64,000 nt of DNA from Oreocharis arfaki (Eukaryota; Chordata; Aves; Passeriformes; Paramythiidae): the NCBI GenBank assembly GCA_013398015.1, contig VZRR01012414.1, positions 186,001 to 250,000 on the forward strand, read 5' to 3'. Of this stretch, positions 47,706 to 61,082 are shown one piece after another (position 1 is the stretch's first letter; each line of letters opens with the position of its first letter). Under the pieces are notes generated by a model that did no database searches, was not told where the DNA came from, and saw nothing but the letters and a program-made list of their open reading frames with translations. The position numbers and the translations under genes are program-made.

Positions 47706-50700
47706 GTAAGGTGAGACCCAAAGTTTTGTTACAAGGTCATGTTGGAAAGTACTGTGGCAGTCTTCTAGTACCTGCTCAGGAGTCTCACATTCCCTCAGTC
47801 AACAAGTCCAAAGAGCCAAAAGAAAATTTTCCATCATCTAGAAGCCTGGTGTTACCCAGTTCCTTTCTCAGTAATGCTGAGACACAAGTAGGGAACTCTT
47901 TGATTCCAGTTTCAAGAGACCCTTCAGTATCCTTGCTGTTATTGCTACTTGAAAAGGGCTTGCTCTGGTCTCTTGCACCACAGTTCCACCTCTATGACAG
48001 CCGTGTTGTGACTCAGGTGGCAAGAGAAGAGGTCACTTGCTACCTTATTTAAGTTTTGAATCTGCATTCCTTTGCTGAAAGCATCTGTTCAGATATGATA
48101 TTTTTGCCTTCATGTATTTATTCTCTTTATTAGACCTCTTACTTTCCCCAGAATAACATGGTGATTTTAGTGGGTGCTTCAGATAAAGAAGATTGGAGTG
48201 ACAGAAAGCCTTACAGCCTTCATTTAGATAAGCACTCCAGCTGACACAGCAGGTCTAACTAAACAACACAAGAAAAGTACAAGAAGAGAAAAGTTTCAGT
48301 GAGTAAGAGCAGTTGGGAAAGACAGCAAGGATCTGACCTCTTGACCAAACCAGTGGCACTGCCTTTTTTCCTTCTGATCTGTTCCACGTTGCTCCCTGCC
48401 CCTGCTTGCTGCCGTTCCTGCTGTGCTGGAGGTACAATCTCTGGCTTCAGGGGACTAGAGGCTGAGCTACCCTGCTTTCCAAACTTCTCTCTGCTCCTGG
48501 CAGAATCAGAAGAAGATAGTGTAGCCGTTACTTTGAAATATGTCTGCACATAACTGACTGAGAGATTCAATTGTCAATGGCAATTGATGCTCTTCTCTCA
48601 GATGTCATTACACTCCTTAAAAAAACTCTTATGATCTTCTTTATTATTCTAGGAGTGTGAAAACCCCAAACTTCCATATTTTTGTAAGAGGCTATTACTT
48701 GTCGCAGTCATATATCTCATATGTCTTTGCTCTTAACACAATTATTTTAAGGGCTAGTTAGTTCATAACGAACACAAAAGAAAACCAGAAATGTATGACT
48801 TACACTCTTCAAAAGCAGTTATTTATAGCTATACTAATTGTTTTGTTTCCTTAAAAGCTGTGGGTCATGGCAACACAGCTGCTTTTGGTCTGGCTAATGA
48901 GCCTTAGTTTGGGACTAATGTCAGGGTAGTAAGTTTTCAAGCCTGTTACAAACAGCCCACCAGTAGAGACACAAACCCTTAATCTGCCTGCTGTGTTCTG
49001 CTGAGAGACTGCAAAAGTAGAGATTTATTTGTGCTTTAAAACACACCTATTCTTTTTCTTTCAAATATTTCATGACACATTTTCCCTTGGTTATACCAGT
49101 CACACATAGGATGGGATGAATTTGTTAACCAATACCAGGATTCTCCTGTGACCTTTCAAAAAGGCTCTGCTGTGTCCTGAAGGAGTCAGTAACTCACACA
49201 GACTTGCTCCCTGCCAAAGGCATTTGTAAGAATTGAAAAATCAACTTAGTACCTCAGTGTCATTTAACAAAAAATATTTAACTATTTAATGCAAAAAACC
49301 TCTTCAACTGATATTTTCCTGTTAGACACTCCATCATGTATTCGTTAATAAGAGTGATCCCCACAGAACAAGTGTGCAGGCTGCGTCTGGCTCCTGACTT
49401 GGTTATGGAGCAGAGACTTCACAAAACCATTTGCTGGATACTAAATGTAGCTCACAGTTCACTGACAGAATGAATGGCATTTTAGGCCATAAAAACTAGA
49501 AAAAGCCCAAAGATTCCGGGAAATTGTGGTTGCTGTAACTGTAGGACAGTGTAGCCACTTACACTTAGAAGTGCTAAAGGCAGGGGTACTGCTTTTTTTT
49601 CTATGGGATTCTGCACAGAGAGCCTCATGGGGTCAGAGACATGGCCAGGAAGTTCTTCTCATGGTTGGGAAGCACATAGGTGTAGTGGGAGTTGGATACT
49701 GTGATTAAAAAGCTAAAGCCAGAAATGTAGTGCTGAAGTGTTGCAGATCAATTGGTAAAAAGAATAAGTTAGTGAATGAGGTTAGAGACCAGCCCTCATA
49801 AATATTTTTGTGCCAGATATGATGGTGAAAAGGGAAAAGATGTTACCTTGAGGTTGATTTTAGAATTATTCCAATATCTCTTCCTTTGAGAAACATGGTA
49901 ATTCTCGTATTGGACCAGTATGTGGCTCATCCTGTCCGATGTTCTACCTTAAAAAACACAGTCAGGAGTAGACACTCAGTGACAAAACCTTGCCTTACAC
50001 AGGCAGACAGATTTGTGTTCCCCCTCTTCAGGTTTATTTCTTACCACCAATATTTAAAGCCATCTAAATCCTAAAGTAAAGGGTTTCATGCCTCCTTTGG
50101 ATTTTTTTTCAGCATTATCTCTTATATTTTTATTCTTCACATAGTTGTCCAATCTCTTTTTCACAGATCTAACAATTTGAATTTTCTGTCTCTGAGGCAC
50201 ATCAAACAGATACTTCTACTGAAGCCCTCCAAAATTTACCTGAATCTTCTTTCTGGTTGTTAAAGTAAGTGGTGCATTTCTTGGATGCTAGGTAGGAATT
50301 ACAATTTGTTTTGCCTTTCCTGTGTCACTACTTTGCAATTATCTCAAGGAAACATCAAATCCACTGATTTGAGAAGAGAGAATTTTGTAGAACATTGTTA
50401 ATATCACCACATTGAAAAATAACTCTTTACGGATCCTAGATTTTTCCTCACTCTGCTGTTTTTAATTTGTTGCTGGATTTTGTGTAGTACCAGGAGAACA
50501 ACCATATGCAGAATTGTTCTATTTGATTCTTTTTATCTTTCAGTTAAAATTACCTTTTTTGAGTATTATTGACCTGTCAACTCAGACTGAGAGAGATCCA
50601 TGCAGATGTCTGATATGCAAAGTTCATTGCCCGATGTCTTGGCACCCCGTTACTGCAAATGATTTAAATGTTGGATGTTTCCTTTCCCGACCCCCTCCTA

Positions 50701-51579
50701 CTTACACTTCTGAAAGGGCCAGTGTTTTTAAAACAATAGTGATAGGAAGTGTATCACTGCACTCACAAAAGGGAGTCCTACAATTAGAATTTGGCTAGAC
50801 AAAATGCTGCAAATAATGGAGCATATTCCAGCTTTAATCTCACCATCCTGGAGCCATTAGGGGGGAAGATGGACCTGGCCGGACATCTTCATTATAGAGA
50901 TAAAGGCAGCCCAGATGAAAATGCTAAAGTGTAATGCATTTTGCCTTCCAGAAGAATGTGATGCATGCATACCAAACAGTAATAAAGTAGATTGGGGTAG
51001 ATCTTAAGAATGATTTTTAATGTGCAGTCAGCTACGCACCGAACTATGTTACCTGGGGAAACTGAGGAATCTCCATCACTTGAGATCTTAAAGACAAGAT
51101 TCCATAAGCATGCCTGGAATAGTTTAGGCATAACTGGTACTTCCTTGGAGCCAAGTTAGAAAACCTTTTCAAGTCCTATAGTCTGTCTATTGTTTAAAGG
51201 TCTGCTCATGATTCTCTTGTGATGCCACAGTCACAAAATCCTGTTTGCTACTTGCTTGGAAACAGCCTAGTTTGAAACAAGTCCCCTCTGTTACTGGTGT
51301 GACAAGAAATTCTTACAATGGCTGTGCTGTTTCCTAACATGGGCCCTGGATCATTCCATATACAAAACATATCTTTATAAAATTATTTTTCTGTGTAACA
51401 GGTCATGATAACACCTGTTCTGTGATTCTTTTGTTTTTCTATTATCTTTGATACAGAACCAGCTCCATCTCTCTGAGAGCTGGCTTGCTGCTTTCTGTTC
51501 TCTAGAAAACTTGGCTTACTTTGTACTCCAGTATATTTGGCCTTTGAAAGTTGGCTTGCCATTAGCAGACAGAAGCAGG

Positions 51580-51880
51580 GTCAGAATTAGTTCAAAATAA
51601 ATTAATAGTCAGAAGTTCTAACTTGCTAAGCTGCATGCAATCCACCCTTCAAAGGATATTCACCAATTGCAGTAATTGCTCTCTTCAAGGGCTTCCAAAA
51701 AATCCTTGGACATGCTAATTAATGCTGTTTTAGATATATGTTAAGGTATTTGACCTGAGAGTTTAATTCTGCAGTTTAATTCCATAATGATTGTAAATGG
51801 TAGGACTGCTGCATATTTAAAAGAACATTAGTGTGAATTTAGCTAGCTGTTGGCAGTTTAACAGTGACTAACAGATATTA
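51580..51880. other. Possible conserved non-coding element (TAAT-rich)
   Basis: An AT-rich but non-repetitive stretch with repeated homeodomain-type motifs (ATGCTAATTAATGCTG, AGTTTAATTCTGCAGTTTAATTCC) and no coding frame. The TTTAATTC word occurs twice about 15 bases apart. Possible enhancer; conservation was not tested. Confidence 0.15.
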
Positions 51881-52701
51881 AATAAGCATGAAATTCTGGT
51901 GGTGAATGACACTTTTATAGGGGCAAGGGCTGGGAGCTGAAGGCAGGAGAAAATATTGCAACCATCCATGGTGACCTTCCCTTTTCCCTGGATTTTACAG
52001 TCTTTGCACAACTTTCCCATCATCGGGACAAGTCTGGGTTGGTAGAAGGGCCTTGTCCTTGCAGTCTTGGACAGCACATGACGGACTTGGTGGGATTGGA
52101 ACTTGTTGATATGCTGAAGTCATTGACAATCCCTTGCTGATGTCACTGGCAACAGGATTTCCCCAAATAACTGAGTATTTCAGCCACTCAAAGATAATCA
52201 CATCTTGCAGTGTCAAGGAAGAAGTGTGTAAATTCTATCCCTTCTTCTGCCAAATTTTTCTTTCTTTTTTTTTTTAAGTGTATGTCAGAAGAAATCAATT
52301 GCTAGAGAAAAGAAAAGAAAACAACTTGATCGTTTTATTGTTACTGTTCAAAAGCATCTCTTTGTTTTAGAAACAAAAATGGTAGCAAGTGACTTTTTTC
52401 CACCCCTCGGTGGCTACATAAATTTCTGCTACTAAGGGACAAACATCATTGATTCGACCGACTTATTCAAAACAGGTCACAAAGCTACAGCTTGTTGTGT
52501 CAATTCTCATCATATACTGATGCAGCAGGTTTTATGAATAAAATATGGGCAGTTGCTGTCTGGGAGGATGCCACATCTTAGCTACCCAAAACCCTCTGTC
52601 CTCGAAGAGCAAAGCCTTGAAAAATTAGGACCATGTTTCAATCCAAGCTGTACAATATGCTTTTCAATGAAGTGTAATATATTGTTTTTAGCTGAATAAC
52701 T

Positions 52702-52763
52702 TTCTTCTCCTCTTCTCCCCTCCCCTTGTCCCTCCCCTACTTTGGGGAGAAAAAAAAAAAAAA
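52702..52763 (+). repeat. Pyrimidine tract followed by A14
   Basis: TTCTTCTCCTCTTCTCCCCT-type sequence, then CTTTGGGGAG, then 14 A (52750-52763). Polypyrimidine next to polypurine. Simple sequence. Confidence 0.85.
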
Positions 52764-52900
52764 GCCATGCCATCTTAAACTAAAGCACACTTCAGTCAGT
52801 CTCCCTGTGTGTGCTCTGTGCCAGCAGCCACAGCAATTCTTTCATCTTGGCTTCAAAGTGGTGCTGAGAGGGGGAGGGGGGCATCTAATGAAAGAAGGGA

Positions 52901-52922
52901 AAACAAACAAACAAACAAACAA
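52901..52922 (+). repeat. (AAAC)5 microsatellite
   Basis: Five and a half AAAC units following a purine-rich GAAAGAAGGGA stretch. Confidence 0.95.
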
Positions 52923-54298
52923 GCACAAAACGGGGGAGGAAATGAAAAATAGCAGTCTACCTTTCAAATCTGAGTGTTGCCTGCAGGCACGCTCTGCAGT
53001 GGGTGCTGCACTCAGCTTCAGCCCCTTGTATATTTTTTTTTGTTATTGCCACTTCCCATGCTGGGAAGATTCTTGTCATCCCTCACATATTTTATCCGCA
53101 GAAAAGGCTGCCCTGCCCTGTGCTTGGTGATTGAGGCTGTGCCCCTGGTGTGCCACACTATCAGTGGTTCCCAAGGCTGCCTAGCCTGGGAAAAGCTGCA
53201 TGGAAACGGTCCAAAATCAGCATTACATGCATTATTGTTCTTACTCTCTCTGATTAGAGTGCACACAATGAAAACAACAGCAACAGCCTCGTTTTCTAGC
53301 TCTCCTCCCAACACAGGGCTGTTCTTAGACTGGTTTTTTTTTTTCAGACTCTTCATAGAAATTAACTGCTTCTGTGCTGGTGGGTCCCAGGCATCCCAGC
53401 AGCTTCTCTGAGGGGAAGCCCAAAGAGCTTAGTCTGACTGGGAGTAACATTTTCAAAAGTGCCTAGTTGACTTGTGAACTGAAATCCCATTTTTTAAAAA
53501 CAGGTCTAGTGGTAGGCTGCCTTGTGTACCACTGGAAACACACTGCTCAGATGCCATGGTAAAATGCAAGGCGCAGTAATCCCCATAAAACAAAACAGAA
53601 TAGGCTGAAAGATATTTAGGCACTAATCCCTTGAATGCTTATGCTTTGTGTTAAAAGCTGGAGGCAACTCACGCAATGTTCTAGCAGTGTGCCACAGCAC
53701 CTCGGTCTCCCCCAGCCCAGCCACCATCACTTTTTTTCTTACTCCCTGGTTGAGGAGGTCTTGTTGTCCTGGCTGAGGAGTGCCAGAATGGACTAGCACT
53801 GCTCTAGTGGCTAAGCAGTCATTTGGCAGACAATACTTTAAATTTCATGAGGCCTGTTCCAAGTCCTGGGGTAGCCAGTTTGGAATGGGATAAAGCTCAG
53901 CTTGTTCTATGAAGAACTGGTTTCCAGTGTTTGTCCCAAGCACATGGAAATGCCACTTGGGAGTCACTGGGTGAGGCATGGCATTTCAGGCTCCATCTGA
54001 TTTCATATTCCCTGAAATATGTTAGGTGGCACATCAAACAAAGAAGTCAAAGAATTTTCTTCCCATTTAACAGATTAGGCATATTCCAGAGTGTCAAGTG
54101 CCTGAACCTTGAGTGTGCTCAAGTATTTGATAGGAGGTGAACTCGTAAGGCTGCTCCAGAAGAAAGCAGTAGATAGACTTGGGTGCTAAAGATGAGAGAA
54201 GGCAAATGACAGGAAAGACTGTGGTTTTAGACATAAAAATACCATAGAGAAAATTTTTTTGTTCAGTTGTAATAGGTGGTAATAGGTGCTAATCTTTC

Positions 54299-54311
54299 TT
54301 TTTTTTTTTTT
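54299..54311 (+). repeat. T13 run
   Basis: Thirteen T, then AAATTTTTTTTAAAA. Low complexity. Confidence 0.85.
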
Positions 54312-56667
54312 AAATTTTTTTAAAAGCAGGTCTATCTTTAAGACACTATTGGGAACATACGTAGGAACAGACAAATACTGTAATTGATGCTTTGTTTTAG
54401 GATCCTTTTACGACTTTCTTTAGATGCCCCAGCTGTATTGCAGAAAGGGACCCCTGGTGCTGTGTTGTCTTCTTCACAGAAAGAGATATCAATGCTCTGG
54501 GTTACTCTGCAGCCAAGGACGCCCAAGAGCCCCACGCATCTCTTGCTACGAGGGACCTCAAATCTGCAGAGGTACCTGGGGGGTTAATGGTAGATGTTCT
54601 TAAATTGCCATCCAGCAGATGAAAGACAGATGTTTACTTTTGAGACATTTTCAGAGCAGGGAAAAAAGCACTTTGAAATTTGAAGAAAAAGAAACAGCTC
54701 TCTAGTTAATGCCTTGTATAGCCTTCTGTTTTTAGAAGGGATTAGACTGAACCATAGAAAACAAAAATGTAAAGTTGCATAGTTCGGTTCTGTCATTTGT
54801 TTCAGCATCACAGTGGTTAAATCTAAAATTTTTTTCCAAGTTTTTTAGGTTCAGCTTGAAATTTCATAATCTATTGAGGATTTTTTTGTCTGCCTTGTGC
54901 ATCGCTCATGGTAAAAAATGTGTGAACAAAGTTAGTTCACTATTTTTCTAAGATTGTAATGCACAATGAAGGAAAAGATTTTGTTTATTCTTCAAGAGCT
55001 CTACTGACATCATATTTCTCTGAAAAATAATGTCTCTTTTTTATGCTAACAAAGTCCTTATGGTCCAAAGGCAAGGCCGGGCAAAAATCTGCTCTTGTCT
55101 TAACTGACTAATTTATTTTTGGGCAGGGTTGACCCTTTGGTTATCTTACATGTCGTAACGCTTTCAACTTTCAGTGGCTGTATAAAGAAAAAGCTGAAAG
55201 AAATGGGGGCTGTAAGAAATAATTTCAATCAGTTTTTCTGAACTTTTCCATGTTTGAAAAACAACTTGTGTTACTTAGTATGTGAACTTAAATACAGCTG
55301 GGATGGGACTTCTGTATCAAAAACATTTCCTCTATTAAAAACCTGGAAACTGGCTGTCATTACTCTTGCTTCTCTTTCTTCCCAAATAGTTGCGCCAACT
55401 GCTTGTTTTGTTTAACAGTCCCAGTCAGAGAGATATCATGCCTAATCACAGTATCATTTTCTAATGTTCACTGGAAGGAAATCTCAAATTGTTCTTGAGA
55501 ACCTAAATATTAGGCTTATTATAAACCTGATTAAGCAGGGGCACCAATCCTTGAAGGCAGGATGAATACAACTCCTAGGAAATTGTGGAAAAGAAAACCA
55601 AGCATTGTTGAACCACGCTGTTCACAGATTGTTCCTGGAGAATGGTCTTCCAAAATGTGTGTCTTTCCTCTGCTTTGATTAATTTATTTGTTTATGAATT
55701 TCTTTTTCATTAGTTACAAAAGATCAAAATTTTAAGAGTACTGGCAAAACTGGTCCCTGCAGTCTTTGCTAATGTGCCCAGCACGAACTGAAGCGCTTAT
55801 CTTCTCCTGTGTGCCAGGCAGTGACATAGGACTCACGTAGTGCCCTGCATGAGGCCTGTGACAGCGTGTTCCTGTCTCCATTGCCATATGCCAAACAGGA
55901 GTGATATCTATGGATCAGGGACTGTGAAGCCCAGCCACATGTGAAGTGATCTAATTGCCAGCTTGGAGAAGCTATTAGCCTGAGCAAGAGCTGGAGGGAG
56001 GCACGCCCTAAGGTCGTTTTAAAAAATGGTGTTTAGATTATAACTCAGAAAGGTTCTTTAGGAAAAAAATGCCATTTGAAATACACCTATACCAAAGCTA
56101 TTTCTGTATCTACATGAGATTCACACGGGGCATCATATCTGCCTGTGGTTTTGTTTGTGCCATGTTACCATGACGGAAAAAAGTCTGACTGAGCACATGA
56201 ACGTGCTTTATGGCCCGAAAGAAGCTCCCTTGGCACTGATTTGGTGTCTTGCTGAGGTACATAGGAGCTGGACGTGACAGAGATGCCACCTGGGTTAAAC
56301 TGTTATGTAACTCTGGTGGGAGTGCTGGCAGCAGTGGGGGAGGCTGAAAGGGCTGTTTCCACCTCCAGGGCAAGCAGGACTCATGTGGCCAACACCCCTC
56401 TTATGGGGTGACAGCAAGTCTGGAATGATGTGCTGAAGTGTGCCTGCATGTCAGCCAGAGCCCTGACCTCCCCCTCGCTGTAGGGCCATCCCATCATCAC
56501 GGTGCCCTTAATCCTGGCCCCAGAGGGAGTGCCTTCACCTGACCATTGTCTAGGCTCATTTGTCATAATTTCTCGTTTTCACAACAGCCAAGGAGTTCGC
56601 CCCAGTCACTCTGCTTGAGTACCACAAGATGAGAGAAATCCTGGCAGTAAACAGGCTAGCAGACAGC

Positions 56668-56681
56668 TTTCTTTCTTTCTT
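56668..56681 (+). repeat. (TTTC)3 run
   Basis: TTTCTTTCTTTCTT, a short tetranucleotide repeat. Confidence 0.85.
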
Positions 56682-58010
56682 AATATTTTATTTATGGGGA
56701 AGAGGCCACACGAATAATTGAAGATGCCTGTTTGCACCCACTGCAATCTGTGAGTGGTTTGAAACGTAAACACGTCAACTCACAACAGGAGCTTGAGAAA
56801 CACATGTGCCAAAGAGCCTCAGGCCGTTTGTCTGTCGGTCACACTCACCTTCCCAGCAGCGCCCTCCTCCTCTCACGAAGGGGAAGCCCAGGTGCGGGGC
56901 GTTCCTGTTCTGTATGACGCTGGTGCAAGTTTCCATGGAAAAACTGGTGCGGAGGAGAATGGAAACACGCACACGGCATGAGGTGAACTTATGGTGTATT
57001 TTACACAGTAAAAAGCGAATGGTATTTCAGACTGGTTTTATTTTGTTGTTCCTTTCTTGTGTAACATACAAATTGAGATCAGCTGAGGCGCCAATAGGGT
57101 TGCCTTTAAAGAAACTGAAATGCTGTACAGAAATACTCAACAGAAACAGCGGAAAAAAGGCCAATAGGAAGAAGGAAAGAGGTGAAGAGGCCTGGAGCAT
57201 TGCTGGGGGACGCTAACAATCCTGCTTGCGTAGATTTAGTAAGGGGTAACAGGAGACAGAAGTATTGCTTAACAAGGTGCTGTAAGAAAACAGAAATAAT
57301 GCAAAAAATCCAGGATTCTCTAAGAAGTGGCAAGGTCCTCAAAGCCTTCTAAATCTGATTTTGCTACATACAGGCCAGATGCTGAATGGATCAGGTCCTC
57401 AGTACAGTTCTTGACCTGGCGTGATTTATGAACACAAGTGTAAACTTGGTAGTGAGGGTGTAGTGTAATGAATCAATTTCTATAAATATTAAAGAAAGAT
57501 TCACATTCAGAGCTTCTACCATCCTAAAACCCTAGAGCACACAGCAGACAGCATTTCTTCCCCCTAGTACTGGGGGGAGATTGAGCCATTATTTGGATGC
57601 ATTGGATTGAAACTGAAGAATTTGGAAAAAGTCGGCAGAGTATTTTCCATAGACTTGACGGTAAATTAAAAAAAACAAGTGAGCATATCAGAACCTAGAA
57701 TACTTATGCAGGAGACTGTTTTAAATGTATAGAAGACATGTTAGAGAAGTCTTTGTGACAGAAATTTTCAGACAGTCATGATTGCCTCTTTCCTCTTTGC
57801 AAAAAGTAGAATGCGAGTGAATACGATTTTGTAGAAATTGCTGTTAAAATTTACTGAATTGAGTCAAGTCGAGAAATGTATTCTACCAGAAGCTTCAAAA
57901 ACGTGTATTTATTTTCAAAAACTGAGGTGTAAGTGAGCAACAGCACTATGTTAAGAACAAAGTTGATGTAGAAAAAGAGCTCTGGTGCGGACTTCTCACC
58001 AACTTTGCAC

Positions 58011-58018
58011 TGACGTCA
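58011..58018. promoter_or_regulatory. Perfect cAMP-response element, TGACGTCA
   Basis: The full palindromic CRE, bound by CREB/ATF-family dimers in vertebrates. It lies about 1.3 kb left of the CpG-rich block at 59.28-60.26 kb and could be a distal part of the same regulatory region. Function is inferred only from the motif. Confidence 0.35.
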
Positions 58019-59275
58019 CATTGTTGGCTACAGTTGACCCAGCCCTGATTAATTGCCCTTGTCAGTCAGATCCTGGGAAAGAGTCTTGAAGGCAGACTGA
58101 TGCTCTGAGGGCATGTCAGATGTGAGGTTATTTGATTAGCGTCTTAGCTGAGAGCAGACTTAAAGCGTTTTGAGTTGCTGGGCCGCGTAGTGAAAATGTG
58201 CATTAAGAATTGCCATGTGTACAGGTTCTGCCTCCTGTTTCTCCATGCAGCTGAAGGCCTCCCTCCAAAACGTGTGCATAGCTCCTGCCAAAATCAGTGG
58301 GAATTCTGTGGAAGCGTTGGAGGATGATATAATGGTGCACTTTACTTTTCATTACTTGTGAGAATTGTCTCAATGCATTGTTTCTTAGCTGAGGGTTGGT
58401 TTCTGCAACTTAAAGCTTTTATATGAGAGATAATAACGCTTAAGATTTTCTGTTGCGCTTTCCTAAATTAGGACATGCATCACTTGTATCTAAATTTAGT
58501 TTGGATATGACTGCTCTAATATTTTTTCTTATTTTATATTCATCTCTCTTCTGTCTGCTGGCTTAATTTCAGACAAAGAAAGTCAATATTTTCTTTGCGA
58601 GTTATTTCATTTTGTTGGTCTATGATATCATAGCAAATGTCAGCTGATCTTATGCAATATACAGTTGAAGACAGACTGTTATCCTTCCTTTTACAAATAA
58701 ACAGATCTAAATAACATAGGTTCATGGTCGAATAGAGTATTTTTAGAGCTATTAAAAGAGTAAAATAGTTTTCTCTGCTGATGAGAAAGTCTGCCTCTTA
58801 TCCTGGTGGTCTCTCGTTTCTCCTCTGCTTGCATTTGATCCCTAACACTGTGACACTGTACCATTTTGCTGGTAACAAAGTCATAATTCACTCATTCCTT
58901 AGCAAGTCTGAGCACATTTTATGGTTGATAGCTGGATTGCCAGCATGATCCAAAATTAACCTCTTTCTGCTTATTTTTGCTCAGCTGTAGGGCCAAGGCA
59001 GTACAAAACTCCACATGTGGCACGAGGCAGCATGTAATAGCCTCTGTATTTCCTTACACTGAAGGGGCTAAGTCCTCCCCTTTTCTGAGTTCAGATAAGT
59101 CTGTGGTCACCAGAAGAAAATCTGGCCCAACAACATCGAGAACCTCACCATTGCTTCAGCTTGTAATTTGGGTAGCAGGTGGATGTCTCTCTGAGTTTAC
59201 AACTGCAAGGCAACCTTAAAATATCCATGGTACATGGGCACAACAGCTTCTTGCCCGCCCGGGCAGTGTGAATAA
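58019..59275. other. Non-coding DNA, no gene seen
   Basis: AT-rich sequence with short frames. Base composition rises toward the CpG-rich block on the right. Nothing is recognised. Confidence 0.6.
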
Positions 59276-60260
59276 GTGAGCAGGATCCGTAGGAGGATCA
59301 GCGTTCGCGCTGCGTCGGCCTTTTCCTCGGTAGGCAGCAGCTGTGGGGAGTGGGAACCGGGGGTTCCTTGGTCGGACGCAAGCTCCCGGGAGAGGCCGGT
59401 CAGCCCCAGCCATCAGCGCACGGAGCTTTTTCTCTTCCCAGCACGCTGGATTCATTTCTGCAGTTGGCAAAAGGGCAATAAAAATGCATTTTAAAATCTC
59501 TTCCTCTGCATAATCAAAAGGGAAGGAACACGACACGAAAGCTGCCGAACAAAGAGCAGACCAGCGCTCCCACCCCGTGAACCTCTCTTTCAGTCACCCG
59601 TGTGCCGGCTGGCTCTCAAGGCCTGTCTAGGTCGTATTATGACTCCTTTATTAGTGTTTAAGGTCACCAAGAGACATGCAAGTGCATCCTATATCAGGAA
59701 GTGTAGCATGTCTCTAGAGTGAAATATTTGGCTGTTAGCAAGAGCTGTGGCCGCGACTCGGAAATCCCGGGACGCGCCTGAAGGGCCGGCAGGCTCCCGG
59801 CGCCGCGCTGCCTCCCAGCAGACAGAGCCACCGGGAAGCGGAGCGGCTTTCCTGCCATTCTCCGCACGGGGCTGCCTTCCTCCCAGACTTCCCCACCGAG
59901 CCTCGACAGCTCCTTTGCCGCTCTGCCCAGCTGGCTGTGGGTTGCAATTCCAAAGAAAAGGCCTCCACTAAGGCAGGTACCCAGCATAAAAAATGTGCCG
60001 CCGTCTGCCCCGGCATTGTCGCTCCTGCAGGAAGAGTGATTAGGAGCACGTAAAGTGGGCAGGGGGGTGGTGGGTGCCAGCCCGCGGTCCTGTGTGAGTG
60101 AGCGGCAGATTTATTGGTGCACTTGGGAGCGCCGGGACGCGGGGAGACGTGGCTGGTGTGCAGAGATGCCCTGCCCTGCACGCACCACAGCCCTGCGGGC
60201 ACCCACCGCCGGCGGGAGCGGGAGGAAAGCAGGAACTGTGGTGCTGGGACCTGTCTCACG
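59276..60260. promoter_or_regulatory. CpG-rich block, candidate promoter or regulatory island
   Basis: The only sizeable CpG-dense stretch in the window. It has two cores, about 59283-59430 (GCGTTCGCGCTGCGTCGG) and about 59750-60260 (GGCCGCGACTCGG, CCGGCGCCGCGCTGCC, CCACCGCCGGCGGGAGCGGG), separated by an AT-richer 300 bases. Vertebrate CpG islands usually mark promoters or developmental regulators. Possible splice donors on the plus strand are GGCAG/GTACCC at 59976/59977 and TCCTGT/GTGAGT at about 60092. No Kozak-type ATG starts a convincing protein. The 174-codon minus-strand frame and the overlapping plus-strand frames here are Arg/Pro/Ala-rich by-products of high GC. The direction of any transcription cannot be told. 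Confidence 0.45.
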
Positions 60261-60770
60261 ACCTGTTTAAAGTCAAAGGTGGAGGCCTTTCTGGCGCTGC
60301 AGGTCCCACAACCAAGATTAGATGGGAAGTGCGAAGATCTTCGGCATGCGTTGGGTGACAGAGAGTTTCACAGCTGCCTTAGCTGTACCCACATCCGACC
60401 TGTCAGACTTTTGCTCTGGCGTCATTCAAGCATAAGCTCCCCTCTGAGCGTACGCGGTTTTTTATGCATCATGCCTGGCAATAGCTAAATGAAGCAGCTG
60501 TTGGGAAAATGTGATGCAGGAAGGGAGGCAGAAACAGGAATGTTTTTCCTTATCTACGCGAGTAACTTCAAAATATTTATGTTGCATCAGTACATGGAAG
60601 GATAATATCGCCTTTCTCTTTATTGTCCTAATGTAAAAGAGAGAGATGCAGGCAAGGTCGTGTAAGTGTCAACAAAAAAAATTTCGAACACTGAGATACC
60701 TGTCGTTGGCTTTAGCTCTGCTCTTGTTATGGGGTGGAGGATCCTCTCAAAAATACATCCAACTGCAAAT

Positions 60771-60786
60771 TAATAAATAAATAAAT
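60771..60786 (+). repeat. (AATA)n simple repeat
   Basis: TAATAAATAAATAAAT, a short tetranucleotide repeat. Confidence 0.85.
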
Positions 60787-61029
60787 CCTAAAAAAGTGAA
60801 TGCTTACCCCAACAGGAGGAAGAGACTATCAAGAAATCATTGTCTCAATCTAATAAATTACAATTACAACAGCATCTCTAGGCTCTTCTAGAATGTTAAT
60901 TGCAATAAGATGGAGAAAGCAAACTCCTGGTAACACTGATGCCTGTTGTAGCTACACAGTTATTCCACCAGAGATCACAGTTTTCAGGCATGTCTAATTT
61001 TTTGTTTATCATAACTGGCCTTGAACAAA

Positions 61030-61082
61030 TAGAATATGTGTGCGTGTATTTGTATATATTTTTACATGTATATATGTATGCA
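61030..61082 (+). repeat. TA/TG alternating stretch
   Basis: Imperfect alternating pyrimidine-purine sequence (ATATGTGTGCGTGTATTTG, then ACATGTATATATGTATGC). Confidence 0.75.

Larger units (their letters stand above)
46111..58010. other. Long non-coding stretch, no gene seen
   Basis: About 12 kb without a credible gene. It contains one exon-like segment (47627-47705), a pyrimidine-to-A14 tract (52702-52763), an (AAAC)n run (52901-52922), a G-rich word near 52870-52881, T-runs at 53334-53344 and 54299-54311, and a TAAT-rich stretch at 51580-51880. A pyrimidine-rich stretch with an acceptor-like TTTTTCACAG (about 50156-50165) precedes a GTAAGTGG donor-like site near 50260, but the only open frame between them meets TAA just before the donor. 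Frames of up to 145 codons around 52.7-53.4 kb overlap on both strands and have no domain. Confidence 0.6.

Noticed and set aside
50166..50259. Possible exon between TTTTTCACAG and GTAAGTGG
   Set aside because: The only frame that is open meets TAA just before the donor, and the region is T-rich, so acceptor-like signals are expected.
52726..53411. 134- and 145-codon plus-strand frames
   Set aside because: The first begins in a pyrimidine/poly-A tract and crosses an (AAAC)n repeat; the second overlaps it in another frame and a 112-codon minus-strand frame. This is composition-driven.
59735..60259. 174-codon minus-strand frame and several plus-strand frames in the CpG-rich block
   Set aside because: GC-rich DNA has few stop codons; the products are Arg/Pro/Ala/Ser-rich without domains, and frames on both strands overlap.
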